NCBI GenBank assembly: GCA_964030475.1
Contig: CAXIPT010000002.1
Coordinates: forward strand, 3,783,959 to 3,847,958
Direction: 5' to 3'
Origin: Tethya wilhelma
Taxonomy: Eukaryota > Porifera > Demospongiae > Tethyida > Tethyidae
DNA length: 64,000 nucleotides
The translations under genes and the position numbers were made by a program. The first letter of the stretch is position 1; every line of letters begins with the position of its first letter. The notes below the pieces were generated by a model, which was not told the origin of the DNA, ran no database searches, and saw nothing but the letters and a program-made list of their open reading frames with translations. This document shows positions 24,021 to 35,512 of this stretch, one piece after another.

Positions 24021-24731
24021 CGTTTGAACATCTCTAATAAACTTACTGTCGGAAATGGAGAAGACTGCTTTGGGTAGAGAGGAGAAGTATTCATGTGCTA
24101 GTGCCTCACTGGCTGATATTCTCTGAGAGGGCAACAGTTGGAGAATCTTACCAGCAAGATCTCCAGCTCTCAGAGATCTTGATAGCCTAGAAATTGCAGA
24201 AACATAACATAGTCACTATCATATTATGTACATAGCAAGGGGTATGATACAATGTGCAAGAATGATCTCAACTTACATCGGAGAGACAGCTTCTAGAGAT
24301 TTTGGTTCACACTTTCTGAAGTGATCTAGAATTGAAATGTTGATCACAACCGTGTAGATAATATGTACCTACAGTAGCATGCTGAATTTGTACTAATCTT
24401 ACATGGTTTATACTCTGGAAATGAGGATATCCCAGGCCAAGTACTTTCTGATGGAGTGCCCAAAATCTAAATCATAAAAAATTAATAGCTCTAGTTTAAA
24501 AATATTCACTGTTAATGTATGCAATGTTGCTGCACATGACAATGTCGATTGCAGTATATAATGTCATTATGATGTAACCTACATTCCATATCTTGTTCAG
24601 TTGGTCATAGACGCCTTTGATTCCAGGAAAGAGGGGTTTCCCCGTCAACATCTCAACAAATATACACCCCACTCCCCTGCAGGAGGTTAACAATTAATGA
24701 GTAAATGTACATTCATAATAATTCCTCAGAG

Positions 24732-24769
<38 letters not shown>

Positions 24770-25769
24770 AAGTTAATATAATTATAATTATAGGGGTATA
24801 CTCACCACATATCTAGGGGGGTGGAGTATTCCGTTGACCCCATAAGGACGTCCGGGGGTCTATACCACAGGGTCACCACCTCATGGGAATAGGTGCGCGT
24901 GGGGACTGACTTGGCTCGGGCCAAACCTGAAGAGAGAAAGGATCATAGAAAAAAGCTAGGTATAGTAAATTTTGTGTTAAAATATCCATTAATCGACTGT
25001 GTTATTGTGATAATCTAGAAAAGCTGCACAGATCAAAATCTTCATTCAAAAATTCGTTATGAGCAAATTTAAGGGCCTTGCAAACTTTGTCCAACAAGGT
25101 TATATGCAAATTATACATAAAATCACTTACCAAAATCAGCTAGTTTTAATTCTCCATTTTCACTGATCAGTAAATTCTGTGGCTTCAAGTCACGATGTAA
25201 TATCTTTCTACGATGACAGAAGTTGAGACCTCTGAGAAGTTGGAAGGTGAAGAGTTGTACGTTATGAGGATCTAGGGGACCGGGGTGTTTCTCCATGAAC
25301 CGACTCAAATCAGTTTGCTGTGAAGTAAAATTAAAAAAGAACGAAAAGAGGGGGGGAGGATGAAAGATAGGAAAAAGGTTGCCACAAAACTATAAACAAT
25401 CATGCTATAAAGTATCAATGAGCTAAAGAGGACAAAGAACTTGCTATTTAGTACCAAAATAAAGTTTTTCCCCTTCAAAGAATACATTGGGTAAAGGATC
25501 AATAGTGCAAGATGCAATAAACAACTCTAATTTGCTGTTTAGTATCATAGCATCGAAAGATGAAGAAAATTATAAACACAGAATGCATTTGGTCGGTAAA
25601 GGGTTGATCTGCAATAAATTGTGCTAAAAAGAAGGAGTATAAAATAAATGTCATGCATTTCTTACCACAAATTCGAAGACGAATGTTAGATTATCTGAAG
25701 TGTGGATGATGTCGTGTAGAGTGACAATGTTAGCGTGTTTTAGACCTTTGAGTAGTGATGCTAAAGAGA

Positions 25770-25832
<63 letters not shown>

Positions 25833-27103
25833 AGTTTAAGAGTTAATAATGCTAGGTAGTTTCTTCAGAAACTTGGTGAAAAATTGCAAGGGCAAGATGA
25901 CCTGGGCATGAGTTTAGCACATGCAGATGGATCTATCTTGCACTCAACTACTAGTCTCATACCCAGGCCCTCCTCTCCTCGAAAATCCTACCTTTCTGTA
26001 AATGAAAGGTCAAAGGAGGGAGAGCCTGGATACGATGCTACGCTACCAAATTACTATGCAAAACCAATTCAAAACAATAATACTGTACGATACCACATTT
26101 TATATTTATTATGTACCTTCTCTGATTGCCGTGAACGGTGTCCCTTCTTCTGCATTGAGTCTGATCTCCTTCAGTGCTACTGCCCGTCCGTTGATGTTAC
26201 TGATACCCTTGTAGACGGTGGCATAGGAACCTTCCCCGAGGGCCTCCAGCTTCTGATAGGTGTCTAGCCGACCGAACGGAGAGGGAAGCTGCAATCAATT
26301 AGTGGGGGCATGCAATTTAGTGAGTAAAACCCTCTCAATTAGCAGCTAATCATTGCACATATATAGTTATATACCAGAGGAGGTACAACAACCGTGTACT
26401 ACGCTGAGCTGGCATTTTAGTGCGTGTGATCTATTCAATACTTTTGCCTATAATTATGGTTACAAAATATTATGGGGTATGGGATAACTATCAAAGTACC
26501 AGTTCAGCACGATACAAGTAGCAAGTGTGGCAAAAAATGCCAGCTCAGCACGAGACACGACTGTTGTATATACTGTACCTCATCTGGTTATACACACTTG
26601 ATACATTTTCACATGGCAATTATTTTAGTCTGTTTATAAGAGCTACTCAATATTCATAAGGAATGGGTAAGTTCCTGCAATAATCATCCAATTATCTTAC
26701 ATCGGAGTATCTTCTTCGTGGTAGTGATCCTGTTGAGCCGAATGCCTTCATGGGGGGTTTATTGAGGTGGGAGGGGCCTACTGGGGCCAGTCCTGATGCC
26801 GAGGGGAGGGAGTTACGTTGACTGTGAGTGGTTACCTCATGATCAGCGTTGGGACTGAATGCTAAATGGTTTATTCAATATCTTTAACTCATTATTAACT
26901 GAAAAAGGTTGAAAAAAATCTGGATTAAAACGCTGCAATAAGCAACAGGTAAATTATTCTCAGACTCTGAATGATCACTGGATGACTGTGAAGAAGAATG
27001 GTTCTTCAGGAAATAAAGAATTTAAAGTTCACTGATTAGTTCCTGGAACGTCCGCTTCTCTCGTCAGTCTCTTACTTGGTAAAATGACGAGTTGGCCAGT
27101 CAT
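23940..27103 (-). CDS. CDK14: PFTAIRE-type cyclin-dependent kinase (CDK14/15-like)
   Basis: Ten exons (minus: 27103-27076, 26861-26701, 26288-26117, 25760-25666, 25317-25131, 24926-24806, 24676-24583, 24466-24403, 24325-24277, 24186-23940) join in phase to 405 codons plus a stop. Kinase motifs in order: [31 protein letters not shown] (the diagnostic PFTAIRE helix), [39 protein letters not shown] and [12 protein letters not shown]. The family binds cyclin Y type cyclins at membranes and phosphorylates substrates such as LRP6 in Wnt signalling. The first exon (MTGQLVILP) is a prediction from phase and donor. The last exon, as read, adds a His/Thr-rich tail translated from a (GT)n tract. A donor at GACA|gtaagt suggests that the real transcript splices to an exon I did not find. 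The gene converges on NLR gene 3. Confidence 0.9.
24737..24766 (+). repeat. (CT)n microsatellite in a CDK14-like intron
   Basis: About 15 CT units on the plus strand between two kinase exons. On the transcribed strand it reads (AG)n and lies near the donor side of the intron. Confidence 0.9.
25770..25825 (+). repeat. (GA)n microsatellite acting as pyrimidine tract on the minus strand
   Basis: On the transcribed minus strand this is (TC)n followed closely by TTTAG and the exon starting at 25760, so the repeat takes the place of the polypyrimidine tract. Confidence 0.9.
25952..26040. mobile_element. 89-bp MITE-like element (TAGCCTCAT family) in a CDK14-like intron
   Basis: The left end TAGTCTCATACCCAGGC is inverted, with changes, at the right end (GCCTGGATACGATGCTA). 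It is related to the elements at 14994-15048 and 50673-50776. No target duplication is clear. Confidence 0.5.
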
Positions 27104-27323
27104 TTCCGCGGGGAAATTATATCTGTAGTTTGAAGGTAGAAGCATCCACCAAAACACTGTCCCACTATTATCGCTAGAGTCGTTTTTGTACAGTTTCTGT
27201 TGGAGCTAGAGGGTGTTTCCAATAGTTCAAGGTTCAATGGGCGTAGTTATGTGTGCGCATGCGCAGTCCAAAAGAATTGGTTCAAGCTCCACCCACTACC
27301 TATACATCAAAACTTGCTCTTCA

Positions 27324-28797
27324 TCAAAGACTCATAACAATATTACATTGAATAATCTCTGACTGTAGTCTTGCAGGAAGAGGTAGAGAGTTGGCATGTT
27401 CGGGATTCTTTAGCCACGAAGCTATTTGGCCAACACACATCTCTTGGAGACTCAATGAAACTCCATCTGCAGTCATGCCAGAAAGCAACAAAAACTTCTG
27501 TAATTTTATCACACTTAGTAGCTATTCAAAGACTATCAATAATACTGCTCACCATTGTCAATGAACTGTTTCTGTATATCAGCTACCATTCTGTACAGAC
27601 CAGTCATGTACATGCCATACGCTACTTGCTTCCAAGTGGGAGCTGGATGGCTCTTCAGGAAATGTTTGAGTATTTTTATCAGGTATTCCTGTGCAGTGTA
27701 CAATGCACGGGGTGTACTAGTGTACAATAGTTCATGAGGTAAGTCTTTGTGAGTGATGTTCAGCCATTCGGAGAAGTTTGACCTACGACACAAGATTCGT
27801 GTCAACTCTCTGTGATATCGCCACAAGTTTTTCACATTGAGAGATGGATCTAAACAAAAAGAAGCATGTATGCACATAGATTAAACGTTAATAGTTAAAT
27901 TGGACAGCACCAGTCTATTGAGTATAAACAAGTCAACAAGATTAAATGTACTATGTACAACTTTAGTTCGACAGATCCTTTACACAAACGATTTCAGCAA
28001 ACCATTTAAAGAACCTCACAACCATACCAATATTCATGCGCAGATATCATACAGCATACACACACCTATTTGCTTTATGTATGACTTCTCAATCATCAAC
28101 TTTAAAGCTTCTTTTTCTTGACAGCGAAACAACTGTCCAGCAAGGCACTCCCATGAAGCAAAAGGTGAACAGTTCATCCAGTACCGTATCAGTTTGTTCC
28201 TATAGCATTCATAGTCTTTAAGTCTTGTTCGAGTCCACCAGGTGCAAGTTAGAGGGATCAAATCTCTTCGTTAGTTCATAGGAATGTTGAGACAATGCTC
28301 TCTCGAATTGATGTGGAAGTTTTTTGCTATCTTGACTATGACTGGGCAGATGTTTTGGAATGTCAAAGTAGGATCTGTTAATGTGAGAGAGAGAGAGAGA
28401 GAGAGGGAGAGAGAGGGAGAGAGTTCCAATTAACAATAAACAAACACAATTACACAGAGTACATACCTTTAAGTGGTTCTGCAAATCCTCTTATTCTATC
28501 AGCCAGTTCAAACTGGTACCATCCATCCAGTTGCCATATCAACCATCTCCACGAAGCATAGGGACATAGCAACAACCAGAATCGAACCACTGCACGCATT
28601 TCTTCATCTTCATTCGAACAAACTTTGGTAAGTCTGCAATATTTCTCATGTGAAATATGCAGCAAACCAGAAGCAGTCCATTCCGATCTGCTCCAGTTGG
28701 TTGGAAGATATCTCCAAATGACTGAATGTTCAGCAGAACCAGCTGTTGGTACACACTGTAGCACATCCACCACATTCTCTACTGTGAGATCTTGCAT
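27324..28797 (-). CDS. Triple Death-like module protein D3, in-frame stop in module 2
   Basis: Exons (minus) 28797-28467, 28374-28066, 27849-27553 and 27466-27324 join in phase 1. Module 1 (MQDLTVENVVDVLQCVP, CPYASWRWLIWQLDGW) is almost the same as in D1a. Module 2 starts DPTLTFQNI and has CSPFASWECLAGQLF. Module 3 starts DPSLNVKNL and has HPAPTWKQVAYGMYM. The tail reads VSLSLQEMC and NSLPLPARLQSEI, then a stop. In module 2 a TAA directly follows LNIPMN, where D1b reads LNIPMSLREL; the frame continues unchanged after it. A (CT)n/(CCCT)n tract precedes the module 2 acceptor. The gene is head-to-head with D4. It is a family member by exon order and phase, but the stop makes a full-length product doubtful. 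Confidence 0.65.
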
Positions 28798-29127
28798 GAT
28801 TTCTCCAGCTCAGTGAGAAATTCACGGCTGAAAGGATGACATTTTTAATAGCTCAAATCATAAACAAGCCGTGATAACTATGTATTCAATATCACCCTGT
28901 TTACAGACTGTGACAGTGTGAGAAGCTGTAACTAGACTTACGGGTGTTTCTTTGACGTTATACATCTTCTTGCAAGCATATTGGCTCGTCCTGAGGGATT
29001 ATTGTGAGACTGATTTTCCTGGAAACTCATCAAAAATGCAATTTCTTTCCTTTCCTCGAAGTTGTGTTGACCACGTGGATAATTGGTGGGTGTGGTCAAC
29101 TGACGAGATGTTTACGGTGCGCATTAA
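28798..29127. promoter_or_regulatory. Shared divergent interval between D3 and D4
   Basis: The 330-bp interval lies between opposed start codons of two triple-Death genes. It has no clear TATA box or long repeat. Its role as a bidirectional promoter is inferred from the arrangement only. Confidence 0.35.
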
Positions 29128-29996
29128 ATGGGGAATAAAGCCAACACTGGCAAGAGAGCTGCTGGCGGCTCCGACAGTCATACACGACTAGGAGCTGCGG
29201 ATAATGGTCTTGTAATACGTTATAAAAGTGAGACAAAACCTGAAGACGGTAAGAAAAAGCTCTCTTCTTAGTTTTGAATGTGCTTAAATGAAGTTGTATA
29301 AAATCCCCTGCTATATTATCTATGGTTCCACATTGTGGTCATATTTGTTAATTGCAGAGGTTTTGCTCACCACTTCCAATCTAATGAGAGTCCTCGAATA
29401 TGTGTGGGGGGCAGAGGAGAAGATTGATTCAAAATGGCGTATATTGGCGGGTGATGAAATGCTTAAAATCCATCCATCAAAAGTCCAAGAACTCACAAGA
29501 GATTGTACCAACGATAGACAGAGAATGTCAGCTTTGATAGAGTTCTGGCTGACGTGGTGCCCTAATGCTTCTTGGCGGTGGTGGGTGGAGTATTTTGAAG
29601 GACATTTCTACTGGAGAAAGGCCCAAGCAATGTGCAAATATGCCGAACCAATTTCAGGCAAGTATTAGTGACATTTCAATGCATAAGTAATATTGTCATA
29701 ACTGGCTATATACCTGGCACTCAAACTTTCAGATCCAACTCTTACTGTTGAAAATGTACAGCAGGTGTTTGATCAGTGGATAGGTTCACAGCAATTTGAT
29801 ACCACCAAATTCTTTCGTCATCACAAAAAAGCCCAGCCATATGCAGATGACTTGGCAAAGTGGTGGCTTGCTACTGTGTCGAATCCTAGTTGGGAGTCTC
29901 TTGCTGAAACTTTTTGCAAATTGCCGAGAAATACCTTGGTAAAGCAGTACATCAAGAGATCAGTAGGTATGTGTTTAGTGCATAGATGTGCATCAT

Positions 29997-30052
<56 letters not shown>

Positions 30053-30634
30053 ATCTGTGATGGCACAGCAAAAAATTTTTTAACGCTTTAATAGCAGATC
30101 GAGGCTTGGAAAGACTGTCGACAAGTCCTTCCTTTTTTCACTGAACCTCTCTCTCCCTCTCTGTCTTGTATAGAACCTTCGTTAACTGTCAATAATTTAA
30201 AAGCTGTACTAGCTCCAATTAAAGACTGGGAAAAGTTTGCAAGACTCTTGAATATCTCTCCAAGTAAACTTCGTCAAATTGGATTCCACTTGACTCAAGC
30301 TGACAAGAGAGAAGTGGTCCTTCAAGAGTTTCTTGACAACCATCCTGCACCTTCCTGGAAGAGGGTAGCTGGTGCTGTTTATGAGATGGCCTTCTTTGAA
30401 AACTGTTACTCAATTCTGGAAGTGATTCGTTACAAGTACATCAATGGTAATGCTTTGATTCTTTAAAATCCTGAAAGTGAAACTGTTTTACAATAATTTG
30501 TTGTTGTTTTTTCTTCAGATTTCAATCTTCAAAATCTTTGTATTTTTGCTGTCAGAAACTTTCTCAAGAGTCCAGTTGATGATGTTCATTATCTACCGTT
30601 GCCTGAACAAATAAAATCTTTAATTTCACAATAA
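29128..30634 (+). CDS. Triple Death-like module protein D4 (intact)
   Basis: Exons 29128-29248, 29358-29657, 29733-29966, 30174-30446 and 30519-30634 give 347 codons plus a stop, all joined in phase 1. The start MGNKANTGKRAAGG has Gly2 in a context suited to N-myristoylation and Gly/Arg-rich sequence after it. Module 1 has CPNASWRWWVEYF, module 2 starts DPTLTVENV and has SNPSWESLAETF, and module 3 starts EPSLTVNNL and has HPAPSWKRVAGAVY. The tail is NLQNLC and HYLPLPEQIKSLI. The intron after module 1 uses a GC donor (gcaagt at 29658) instead of GT. The next intron holds (CT)n at 30001-30050. I chose this start because it is the only ATG upstream giving phase 1. Death-fold adaptor activity is inference. 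Confidence 0.75.
30001..30050 (+). repeat. (CT)n microsatellite in a D4 intron
   Basis: About 25 CT units lie between the module 2 donor (29967) and the module 3 exon (30174). A further CT-rich tract directly precedes that acceptor. Confidence 0.95.
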
Positions 30635-30877
30635 GCATTATAATTTCACAGCCGTCATACAAGCAATTGCAATCAAGATTGTTCAATGTTATAATGTATA
30701 AATTATCGTAATTTCATTAATTATCATTCTTAAACTTGATTGTACTGCTTGTCTACTTGATTCATTTATATGGTGTGACATGAACAAAGCATAGGGTAAA
30801 TTATTAGTGTTTTCTTGTTAACTTAATACTCCTCCCATTGGGTGGAGCTACACTAATTGTTTACTGGTGGGCATGAA

Positions 30878-33336
30878 ATGGAGTCCTTCAAAGCAACTTC
30901 AGGACCAGAAGGTGTTGCAGAAGTTCATCCAATTGATATTGATTCTCTGTTCAGTCAACTGGAGGATATCTTTTCTGACCCTTTGGTGCGTTATGTCGGT
31001 GATGAAGACAAACATAGTGGCAGTCCAGGTATCATTTCTCTGTGACAGTTTTTTCAGTTCTATCAAGAGTATATTTGCTCTTGGTACCATGATAGCTCAC
31101 TGCATGCATGCTGCACTGGCAGGAAGGTACATATATTTCTTTGTGACAGTTGACACAGTATAGGTCATTGCATACATGCATAAATTTGACATTAAATTAT
31201 TTTCTTTCGCAGTTCCACCTCTCAATACTGCCAATTTAAAGACGGTACTACAGAGTATGCTTTCGTGGGACGATCCGGATGAAGACTGGTGTTATGCTGG
31301 GATCATGATTCTTGGGCTCAATTCCGAAATTCTCGATAAACTCACCAAGGATTGTACGTCCGATCGCGAGAGAATGGATGTAGTGTTGCAGTTTTGGTTG
31401 ACATGGCAACCTTATGCCTCGTGGCGATGGTGGGTTGACTGGTTTGGAACGGATGGGGCAAGTCCTTACAAAGTAATGGGCAGGCAGCTGGCGGAACCAA
31501 TCAATGGTAAGTAATGAAGTTAGTGTAGCAGACTAACAGAGAGAAATGCCATTGTTATAATTATTGACCCCATAAAAAAAGTTATACCAGCACAATAATA
31601 TTATATAGTGTTGCTATTTTGATATGTAAGCAAGTAAATAATATTCACTGATTATGCTACATATATCCATCGGCTATTTTGGTGGCCGGGTATGTGTCTT
31701 AGACTCTAGAGTCTATAAAACTTTTGTGGTTATTTTACCCAAGGATATTATCATGACTTCGTACACATTATGCACGTGCATGTATATAGACCCCACTCTA
31801 ACAGTTGATAATGTGATGGCTGTGTTTAGTGAAGTCGTTGAAACAACAAGACTGTTTCAGGATCTCAGTTTAAAGTTCCAACAGAGTATCGACGATGCTC
31901 ACATAGTCAGAGAAGATTTTAATTACTTGAGAAGAAAAGCTCTCTTATGGTTGAGCGTATCACCTTTTGCCAGCTGGGAGGACCTTGCTGGTGAACTGTA
32001 TCATAGTGAAAATGAAACAAAGGCCCTCAGCATGCTTGTTAGTGAATATCTGAAACAACAAAAAGGTCAGTAAAACAGATGTACTGTATAGCAGGATAGT
32101 TTCACAGGGTTTGCCTTTTGCAGATGTCTCTCATCAAACATTGTTTTGCATTTTAACTTTTGCAGATGAGCTGTGTGGCATGGCCACCTATATACATATA
32201 AGCGTTACGGAGAATTTCGCGGATAGATAGTGATCTGCAAAAAATGCAACAAAAGTTAAACCCTGCAAAACTTAAATTCCTGCTATACAGTATATCTAAA
32301 GGATGATTATGTCATATTCATTATGTGCCACATGCACTGAAGCATTATTCTTCCATTTCTGTAGATCCTACTTTGACATTCGACAATTTACATTCTATCT
32401 TGGAAGACGTATCTGATCATGACTTGCGGTATAAATTAGGAAAACTGCTAAAACTACCCACCACTAAAGTATCTCATTTTAGGAGCACTCATCAAGCTCA
32501 AGGTTTTTTACTAAACGCATTGATAGAGGAGTACCTAGACAACCATCCTGCTCCTTCATGGAAGAGAATGGCATATGCTCTCTTTGAGATGCACTATTAC
32601 AATAAGGTGAAGGAGATTCATCGAAAGTACATCAGAAGAGGTAATAGAATATAGGGAATTTTATTCAGTGCAAATTTCGCGGATTCGGAAGTGATCCTTA
32701 AAAATAAAATCCAAAAATTTTGCCAAGTATAGTATTGTACTATATCGCAATAGTTAGCAAGACACTCTGTAAAAATTAAATCTGCAATAACCTATTGTGC
32801 AATGTGCTATGTGCTATGTGAAATGGTTTGTTGTATGTTAATGGAACCTGCACCAATGTAACCAGCATAAAATGAGCTTTCAAATGATATATAGATTGCC
32901 ATGTTTTGGTAAAATTAAAAGATATAAAGTTGGTTCAATTCATAACACATCAGGCCCTGTACATGTTCGAATGGTAATCGTATTCAGCACTTATGGGTGA
33001 AGAGCTAATTTGGCCTGCATTTACCAAAACATAGCAAAATGGATGTCTCTTATCGTACTGAATCCAATGTTACTACATACTTTTAACTATTATCTGCTAA
33101 AAATAATGTTTTAATCGCCATTCAAATTCTGGTGATTATGTTAACAACATTTTTTTGACCTGGCTTTAAACCAATGCTATGATACATACACATGTACAGT
33201 TATGAACCTAGAGTCTCTCTGTGTTGGAGCTGTCTCCAGGTACATAGACTATGAAACTGACAAGGTAGACCAATTACCTTTACCAAATAAACTAAAATTG
33301 AGATTACAATTCTATCGTCGGAATAAATTTCAATGA
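30878..33336 (+). CDS. Triple Death-like module protein D5 (intact)
   Basis: Exons 30878-31028, 31213-31506, 31790-32065, 32365-32640 and 33200-33336 give 377 codons plus a stop with constant phase 1. The leader is acidic (MESFKATSGPEG...). Module 1 has KDCTSDRERMDVVLQFWL and QPYASWRWWVDWF. Module 2 starts DPTLTVDNV and has SPFASWEDLAGELY. Module 3 starts DPTLTFDNL and has HPAPSWKRMAYALF. The tail exon reads MNLESLC and DQLPLPNKLKLRL. It follows D4 on the same strand after 243 bp, so the two look like a tandem pair. The 5' ATG choice is between 30878 and an out-of-frame ATG at 30873; only the first gives the leader in frame with module 1. A second, isolated copy of its tail exon lies at 37690-37803. 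Confidence 0.75.
32082..32294. mobile_element. 213-bp MITE, TACCGTAT family, in a D5 intron
   Basis: The ends TACTGTATAGCAGGA and TCCTGCTATACAGTATA are near-perfect inverted copies. It shares the interior block GTTACGGAGAATTTCGCGG with the element at 701-917. It lies within intron 32066-32364. A diverged fragment with similar motifs follows at about 32650-32745. Confidence 0.7.
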
Positions 33337-33432
33337 TTATCATTGTAATTGTTATAATAATTATTATTATAATAATATAAGAAATATTATATTATAGACA
33401 AACACACGCAGTATTTCTCAATAATTTGGACA

Positions 33433-35160
33433 TCACACTGAACTAATACTGGAGAAGATAGCTCCGTGTGTTACATTAATGCTCCCAGTCTCACTCCATG
33501 TAGTGTCCCCTCTCTTGAAGGTAGCCACAAATGGAATAATATAAATGTCACGATATATCTCAGCTGAATAAGTCACATTTCCAGTATGAGGTGGAATAGT
33601 TACTTGCTCTTCCTGTGTCCATGCAAAATTCTTTGCAACAGAAGATGATTTTCCAATGATAAACTCAATCGATGTGTCTGCTTCAGTTGAAGCTCCTGTG
33701 CCAAAGAAGAACACACTAGCAGACGCTGAAATGCCAGAATAGAACTTGGATGCCCAGTTGTAGATATTGGCGGATGTGTAGTTCTGAGTTACAGTCCAAT
33801 TCTTTGTCAATGGTTCAGACTTATTGTTGACAAAACTGGTAGTAATTGTTTGCATAAGTTTTGTATCAATAGAAAGAGCTTGACCATATGTGATGCTGAC
33901 TAACTTAACATCAAACACCATTGTATTTATTATCAGTTGGCTACAATTAATGGGATTGTGAAGCTCACCGTACAAGTAGTTTAAGCTGTTCATGAAAGTT
34001 ATAGCAGGGTGACCATGTACGAAGACGCCCGATGCAGTTGTAACTAGTTCAGCTTCATTTGGCCCTTTTTGGAATTCTCTGCTGTCATTCCATTCAATGT
34101 AGTTGTCATGGAGTTGTCCCGTTTTGTAGTACACACTTTTGGTGAGCCAGTTGTGCGGCCACCCATTGGGGCCAACCTGCGACTCAACCCAAAAGATGTT
34201 GTGCAACTCCACAACGACCCCAAATGGATCTACCATAATATTCTTTTGCAAGCAAACGCTAGCTCCCAAAGGACAATTCTTATATTTTAATGCCTTTACT
34301 ATCCACCCAATTGTAGTATTAGTTTTGTCTGTTGTTTGGAGCTTTCCGATACTGTAAAACGTACCCGAATTTGAGTGTACCATTACCACTGTACGATTCT
34401 TGGTTGCATAAATTCTAGGGTTTGTACCAGGAATTTCAGTATGGGTAGGATTGCAGGTTTTGCTAGAGCTGTTGTATTTTAGCCACTGAATACTATTCAG
34501 TTTTGTAGTATCAAGGTGTCCAATACAGTAGTACAGACTAGTGACCTTACCAGTTTGTCCATGAAATGTTGTCACCACTAGACCATCTTCAGTAACTGCT
34601 ACTGAGGGTACGTAACCATTTGTAGTGTACAGTATACCATTTCCCTCAGTTTTCCAGTTTATGGTATTGCCAGATAATTTTCCAATCATATAGTACAAAG
34701 ATCCATTGTTATCGCTGTGTACTTCTACGACCAGCTTGGCTGTAGGGTAGGCAGCAATGTAAGGAGTTGCACCTTTTGCATAATGTGTGCTGTTTTTGAT
34801 GATGCTGATATTTCCATCTGGTTTGATAGCATACAGTAGACAAGACATTGAGCCGGCATTCAGTCCATCTTTAGTGACTGCTATGAAGGTATCATTGAGG
34901 ACACACACACCAGACCAGTAAGTAGGCTGATTTATTTTTGCATTGGCTACAACACTGAGACCACTGTCGGCAGTGGTATTGCCTGCAACGAATAAATTTT
35001 GTATGGACTCGGTTATGTGTCATTACTCCCTCTAGATGTAGCCGTTATGACTGCATGCAGGCATAATAATTCTACGTATCTCAAACAACTTACAAAATGT
35101 TGGAAGTAGACATACTAAAACTCCAAACACCAAAGCTGTTGTTGGCAACTGCAGTTCCAT
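33433..35160 (-). CDS. Secreted aerolysin-type pore-forming protein A1 with N-terminal propeller-like repeats
   Basis: Two exons (minus 35160-35094 and 34982-33433) join in phase 1 to 538 codons plus a stop. The first exon encodes a hydrophobic signal peptide (TALVFGVLVCLLPTF). The next 330 or so residues hold imperfect repeats of about 50 residues with a YYxxGxL-x-IxW core followed by a PxVAV..GxVVEVH strand. They suggest a beta-propeller or similar lectin-like fold. The C-terminal part has the Ser/Thr-rich alternating strands, a VTIPPHTGNVTYSAEIY strand and a P-F-V-A-T-F strand typical of the ETX/MTX2 and aerolysin-like pore module. Such proteins insert beta-barrel pores into target membranes; in animals they serve in defence, venom or digestion. 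The gene is adjacent to A2 and to the triple-Death genes. Confidence 0.72.
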
Positions 35161-35512
35161 TTTTCTCCGTTGTACCCACTCACTATACAGTTGTTTTGGA
35201 CTCTGTCATATGATCATGCAGCACATGACTATATCTACGATAAATTTTGATATCTATTTAAAATAAGTGAGTAAGTTGAACAAACTCTAGTACAATCCAT
35301 TTTCCATATAAAGAGATCATATGACAAGTCATAAGACCCACTTTTTGTGTCTCCACATTATAATTCTAACAATGGTAATTGGCAAACATGGACAATCACT
35401 TGTATTTCTACAAATGTCAATCATAGAAAACAATAAGTATAACACATGCACTGTCTAAAAAAAACACTTATTATCTAACAACCTTTATTAAATTTAAAGG
35501 TGGAATTAAGTT

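Noticed and set aside
32650..32745. Third full MITE directly after the D5 module 3 exon
   Set aside because: Motifs resemble the TACCGTAT family but the ends are too diverged to define an element.
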